A stretch of 8,014 nucleotides of DNA from JBGZFC01 sp964346495 (lineage in GTDB: Bacteria; Bacteroidota; Bacteroidia; Bacteroidales; Dysgonomonadaceae): positions 1 to 8,014 of the forward strand of contig CAYFUW010000090.1 of assembly GCA_964346495.1 (NCBI GenBank), in the 5' to 3' direction. Positions 6,237 through 8,014 of this stretch are shown in pieces. Positions within the stretch are counted from its first letter, which is position 1; every line of letters begins with the position of its first letter. The position numbers were made by a program, and so were the translations under genes. The notes beneath the pieces are model-generated. The model was not told where the DNA came from and did no database searches. It saw nothing but the letters and a program-made list of their open reading frames with translations.

Positions 6237-7643
6237 TCAAGAGTTGAGCATTTTGTCGATCTCTTCTATATCTATTCTGAAACTTTTGTCAACTTCTGCC
6301 AGATCTTTTACCGTATTGAATGCGTGGAGTACGGTTGCATGATTTCTGTTTCCAACTTGTGCTCCTATTTGAGAGAGAGATAGTTCGGTGTATTTTTTGA
6401 TAAAATACATTGTTACTTGTCTTGCTTGCACAATCTCTCTTTTTCTCGATGCCGATTGGATAAGTTCCTGCTTAACGTTGAAAAATTTGGAAACAGTGTC
6501 TTGAATACGCTTTACCGTAATTTTCTTTTTCTCAAATTTAATGTTTTGTTCCATAACCCTACGAGCCAGATTCAAATCTACCTCTTTGTTATTGATTATG
6601 GAGTGCGCCATCAACGAAACGATAATCCCTTCAAGGTCGCGAGCGTTTTCGGTTACATTTTCAGCAATAAAATCGACTACGTTATCCGAAATGGAGAGTC
6701 CGTCGGTCATTATTTTATGCTTCAGAATTTTTTTACGTAACTCAAAATCGGGTTTTTCCAATTTTGCCGATAAGCCCCAGCGGAATCTTGTGAGAAGTCG
6801 TTCTTCCATGCCTTGCAATTCTGTCGGTGGACAATCGGAAGTCATTACAAGCTGCTTGTTGTTTTGGTGCAGATGGTTGAAGATGTGGAAAAATGTGTTT
6901 TGTGTTTTTTCCAATCCCGACAACTCTTGAATATCATCAATAATCAGCACATCAATACTCTGATAAAAATTGATAAAGTCATTTACCGTATTGTGTCTGC
7001 TTGCATCTGTGTATTGTACTTTGAAAAGGTGTGCAGTAATGTATAGAACCTTTTTATCGGGATAGAGTTCCAAGATTCTGGAACCGATTGCATGGCACAT
7101 ATGGGTTTTACCCACACCTGAATTTCCATGTACAAACAGGGGATTGAATGATGTTTTTGCCGGATTAATACTTACTGCTTCTGCAGCAGTGCGTGCTAAT
7201 CGGTTGCTCTCTCCTTCGAAAAAGTTGTCGAAAGTATATTTCGTATTTATTTGAGAGTTGAAGTTGGCAATTTTTGGCTTAACAAACGGATTTGGTATTT
7301 TATGCGATACCTTGGCGTGATCCTTTTTATCGATAACCGAATGTATAGGTTCACCGCGCAGCGTTACCGTTGTATTATTTTCGGTTTCAACCAAAATCCG
7401 ATAGTTGAGAATCGTTCCTTCTCCAACAACTCTATAGAGAGTTTTCTGAAGCAAATCTACATACTTATCTTCCAAATACTCATAAAAGAATTGGCTAGGA
7501 ACCTCAATGGTAAAAACATTATCAGCATACTTAAGTGGGACTATAGGCTTAAACCACGTATTGAATGCAGCTTCAGGAATAATATCCCGAATTACATCCA
7601 AGCAGTTGCCCCACAAAATATTGTAGTCTGAGTTTTTATTCAT
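6237..7643 (-). CDS. dnaA: Chromosomal replication initiator protein DnaA
   Basis: The 468-residue protein is full-length DnaA, the AAA+ ATPase that binds DnaA boxes and opens the replication origin. Domain I (about 1-85) contains the usual W-x-x-C-L start (WGNCL, 11-15) and FNTWFKPI. Residues about 86-130 form the variable linker. The AAA+ core carries Walker A GNSGVGKTH (173-181), Walker B VLIIDDIQ (232-239), sensor 1 LVMTSDCPP (265-273), the arginine-finger segment RLLTRFRWGL (282-291) and sensor 2 NARDLEG (333-339). The DNA-binding domain has ASRKREIVQARQVTMYF (398-414) and the DnaA signature GNRNHATVLHAFNTV (431-445). Sensor 1 has Cys where Arg or Lys is common, and the signature reads GNRNHA rather than GGRDHT; the second difference is common outside the proteobacteria, and neither is likely to be disabling. 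The start follows an A/T-rich leader without Shine-Dalgarno. Downstream genes on the same strand may share its transcript. Confidence 0.98.
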   Translation of the reverse strand: MNKNSDYNILWGNCLDVIRDIIPEAAFNTWFKPIVPLKYADNVFTIEVPSQFFYEYLEDKYVDLLQKTLYRVVGEGTILNYRILVETENNTTVTLRGEPIHSVIDKKDHAKVSHKIPNPFVKPKIANFNSQINTKYTFDNFFEGESNRLARTAAEAVSINPAKTSFNPLFVHGNSGVGKTHMCHAIGSRILELYPDKKVLYITAHLFKVQYTDASRHNTVNDFINFYQSIDVLIIDDIQELSGLEKTQNTFFHIFNHLHQNNKQLVMTSDCPPTELQGMEERLLTRFRWGLSAKLEKPDFELRKKILKHKIMTDGLSISDNVVDFIAENVTENARDLEGIIVSLMAHSIINNKEVDLNLARRVMEQNIKFEKKKITVKRIQDTVSKFFNVKQELIQSASRKREIVQARQVTMYFIKKYTELSLSQIGAQVGNRNHATVLHAFNTVKDLAEVDKSFRIDIEEIDKMLNS

Positions 7644-7704
7644 TGTTATAATTTATATGAGAAAATGGTTTAAGATTTTCCGTAGTTCATTTTTTTAGGT
7701 TGTA

Positions 7705-7735
7705 CAAAATTCGATAAAAAAAATGACAAAACAAA
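7705..7735 (-). promoter_or_regulatory. Candidate dnaA promoter
   Basis: On the - strand, TTTG (7735-7732) is followed after 19 nt by GAATTTTG (7712-7705). These fit the Bacteroidota -33 TTTG and -7 TAnnTTTG pattern with one mismatch (G for the first T). Transcription would begin near 7698, leaving about 55 nt before the dnaA start at 7643. The region is very AT-rich, so a chance match is possible. Confidence 0.35.
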
Positions 7736-7755
7736 ATAGATTTTTTCTATCTGAT

Positions 7756-7763
7756 TATATTTG
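7756..7763 (+). promoter_or_regulatory. Candidate -7 element for a rightward transcript
   Basis: TATATTTG is an exact TAnnTTTG match on the + strand, the same octamer as at 121-128 before the HhH gene. It would start transcription near 7769-7771, pointing away from dnaA into a stretch without a protein gene that ends in a terminator-like hairpin. No -33 TTTG lies at the expected distance. Confidence 0.4.
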
Positions 7764-7797
7764 AAAAAATGACCTTGATTATCAGCGTGGCATGCTT

Positions 7798-7856
7798 AAT
7801 GCATTGATGATTAGGCAGATGCGGTTTGTAACAATTTCGTAATACATTGATAATTA
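7798..7856 (+). repeat. Two imperfect 16-nt direct repeats
   Basis: AATGCATTGATGATTA (7798-7813) and AATACATTGATAATTA (7841-7856) agree at 14 of 16 positions, both differences being G/A, with starts 43 bp apart. Either copy could pair with 7857-7867. They are not DnaA boxes. They may be alternative pairing partners in an RNA or binding sites for a protein. Confidence 0.5.
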
Positions 7857-7867
7857 ATCATGTGTAT
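7842..7867 (+). repeat. Hairpin at the tip of the candidate small RNA
   Basis: ATACATTGAT (7842-7851) pairs with ATCATGTGTAT (7857-7867) over 10 bp, including one U-G pair and one bulged T at 7861, around an AATTA loop. It is the strongest local fold in the dnaA upstream region apart from the terminator. Confidence 0.55.
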
Positions 7868-7933
7868 CCAGGTTGAGTTTTAGCTGATGAAAAACGAAAA
7901 TGTTTCTTTTTTGTTACTTACCGCCATACAATC

Positions 7934-7960
7934 AAACAGTTTTGAGCTGTTTTTTTATTT
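7934..7960 (+). terminator. Intrinsic terminator, rightward
   Basis: AAACAG (7934-7939) and CTGTTT (7947-7952) form a 6-bp stem with a 7-nt loop, followed by a T-rich tail (TTTTTTTATTTTA from 7950). The orientation fits only + strand transcription, away from dnaA. It therefore implies a rightward transcript arising in the region upstream of dnaA. The stem has only two G-C pairs, so it is modest in strength. Confidence 0.55.
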
Positions 7961-7967
7961 TAGACAT

Positions 7968-7986
7968 ATTTAGAATTAATCTAAAT
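7968..7986. repeat. 7-bp inverted repeat after the terminator
   Basis: ATTTAGA (7968-7974) is the exact reverse complement of TCTAAAT (7980-7986), with ATTAA between. It may be an operator or a hairpin for a gene lying right of the window; it has no T-tract of its own on the + strand. AT-richness makes chance formation possible. Confidence 0.4.
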
Positions 7987-8014
7987 AAGGCAAGTCCGTT
8001 TTATTTTTAAATTA

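Larger units (their letters stand above)
7770..7960 (+). ncRNA. Candidate structured small RNA of about 190 nt (6S-like size and shape)
   Basis: The + strand between the -7 element and the terminator has no convincing protein frame but contains nested complementary segments. The tip is a 10-bp hairpin at 7842-7867 (ATACATTGAT against ATCA-T-GTGTAT, one bulged T, AATTA loop). Around it, TTTCGT (7835-7840) pairs with ACGAAA (7894-7899) and GTAACAA (7828-7834) pairs with TTGTTAC (7911-7917). GTGGC (7787-7791) can pair with GCCAT (7923-7927), and TTGATT (7775-7780) with AATCAA (7930-7935), leaving a large internal bubble. An alternative is GCGGT (7821-7825) with ACCGC (7920-7924). A closing stem, bubble and terminal stem in about 190 nt recalls 6S RNA, but no conserved 6S sequence was recognised. 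It could instead be an attenuated leader for a gene right of the window. Stems are short and AT-rich, so the call is tentative. Confidence 0.38.

Noticed and set aside
6417..6930. Open frames antisense to dnaA
   Set aside because: They lie wholly inside the strongly conserved dnaA coding region, their translations are Ser/Phe/Cys-rich shadows, and no promoter or start signal supports them.
7736..7750. ATAGA/TCTAT hairpin with T-loop upstream of the small RNA promoter
   Set aside because: Five AT-rich base pairs around a run of T are expected by chance here, and no T-tract follows it.
7769..7842. Tiny reading frames (12-17 codons) inside the candidate small RNA
   Set aside because: They start at 7769 and 7792, lack ribosome binding signals, and show no recognisable peptide features; chance frames of this size are expected.
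7644..8014. Replication origin with DnaA boxes upstream of dnaA
   Set aside because: No TTATCCACA-type box was found on either strand. The nearest, TGTGTATCC at 7861-7869, has mismatches at the conserved end. AT-richness alone is not enough.

Overview
The window comes from an AT-rich member of the Bacteroidota, probably Bacteroidales-like. The evidence is the A-rich, mostly Shine-Dalgarno-poor start regions, promoter -7 boxes of the TAnnTTTG type, a Bacteroidota-style helix-hairpin-helix outer-membrane protein, and a tandem FdtA/WxcM-like cupin pair. This assignment rests on gene content and signals; no database search was made.

Layout. Positions 1-159 hold a repeat-like GC-richer scrap and a good -7 promoter element. 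Three genes with overlapping ends follow on the + strand: an HhH-containing outer-membrane beta-barrel protein (160-2223) and two related cupin proteins of the sugar 3,4-ketoisomerase type (2211-2642 and 2632-3048). A 291-bp gap full of short tandem and inverted repeats separates them from a FemAB/GNAT-like acyltransferase (3340-4290, +). From 4300 to 7643 the genes lie on the - strand and are read in the order dnaA (replication initiator), a secreted calcineurin-like metallophosphoesterase, and rnhB (RNase HII). The last two overlap by 7 nt. The + and - blocks converge at 4290/4300 with only 9 bp between them.

The 371 bp upstream of dnaA (7644-8014) contain no credible protein gene but are structured. 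They hold a possible dnaA promoter on the - strand, and on the + strand a -7 box, a series of nested complementary segments and a hairpin with a T-tract. Together the + strand elements outline a small RNA of about 190 nt, roughly the size and shape of 6S RNA. An attenuated leader of a gene to the right of the window is the main alternative.

How the genes may work together. The cupin pair and the acyltransferase suggest synthesis of a 3-acylamino-3,6-dideoxyhexose for a surface glycan, but the aminotransferase and the dTDP-sugar genes expected for such a pathway are absent here. dnaA, the phosphoesterase and rnhB are probably at least partly co-transcribed. Two of them are DNA-replication/maintenance functions, while the phosphoesterase between them is exported. 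Nothing in the window is a recognisable mobile element, CRISPR array, tRNA or rRNA.
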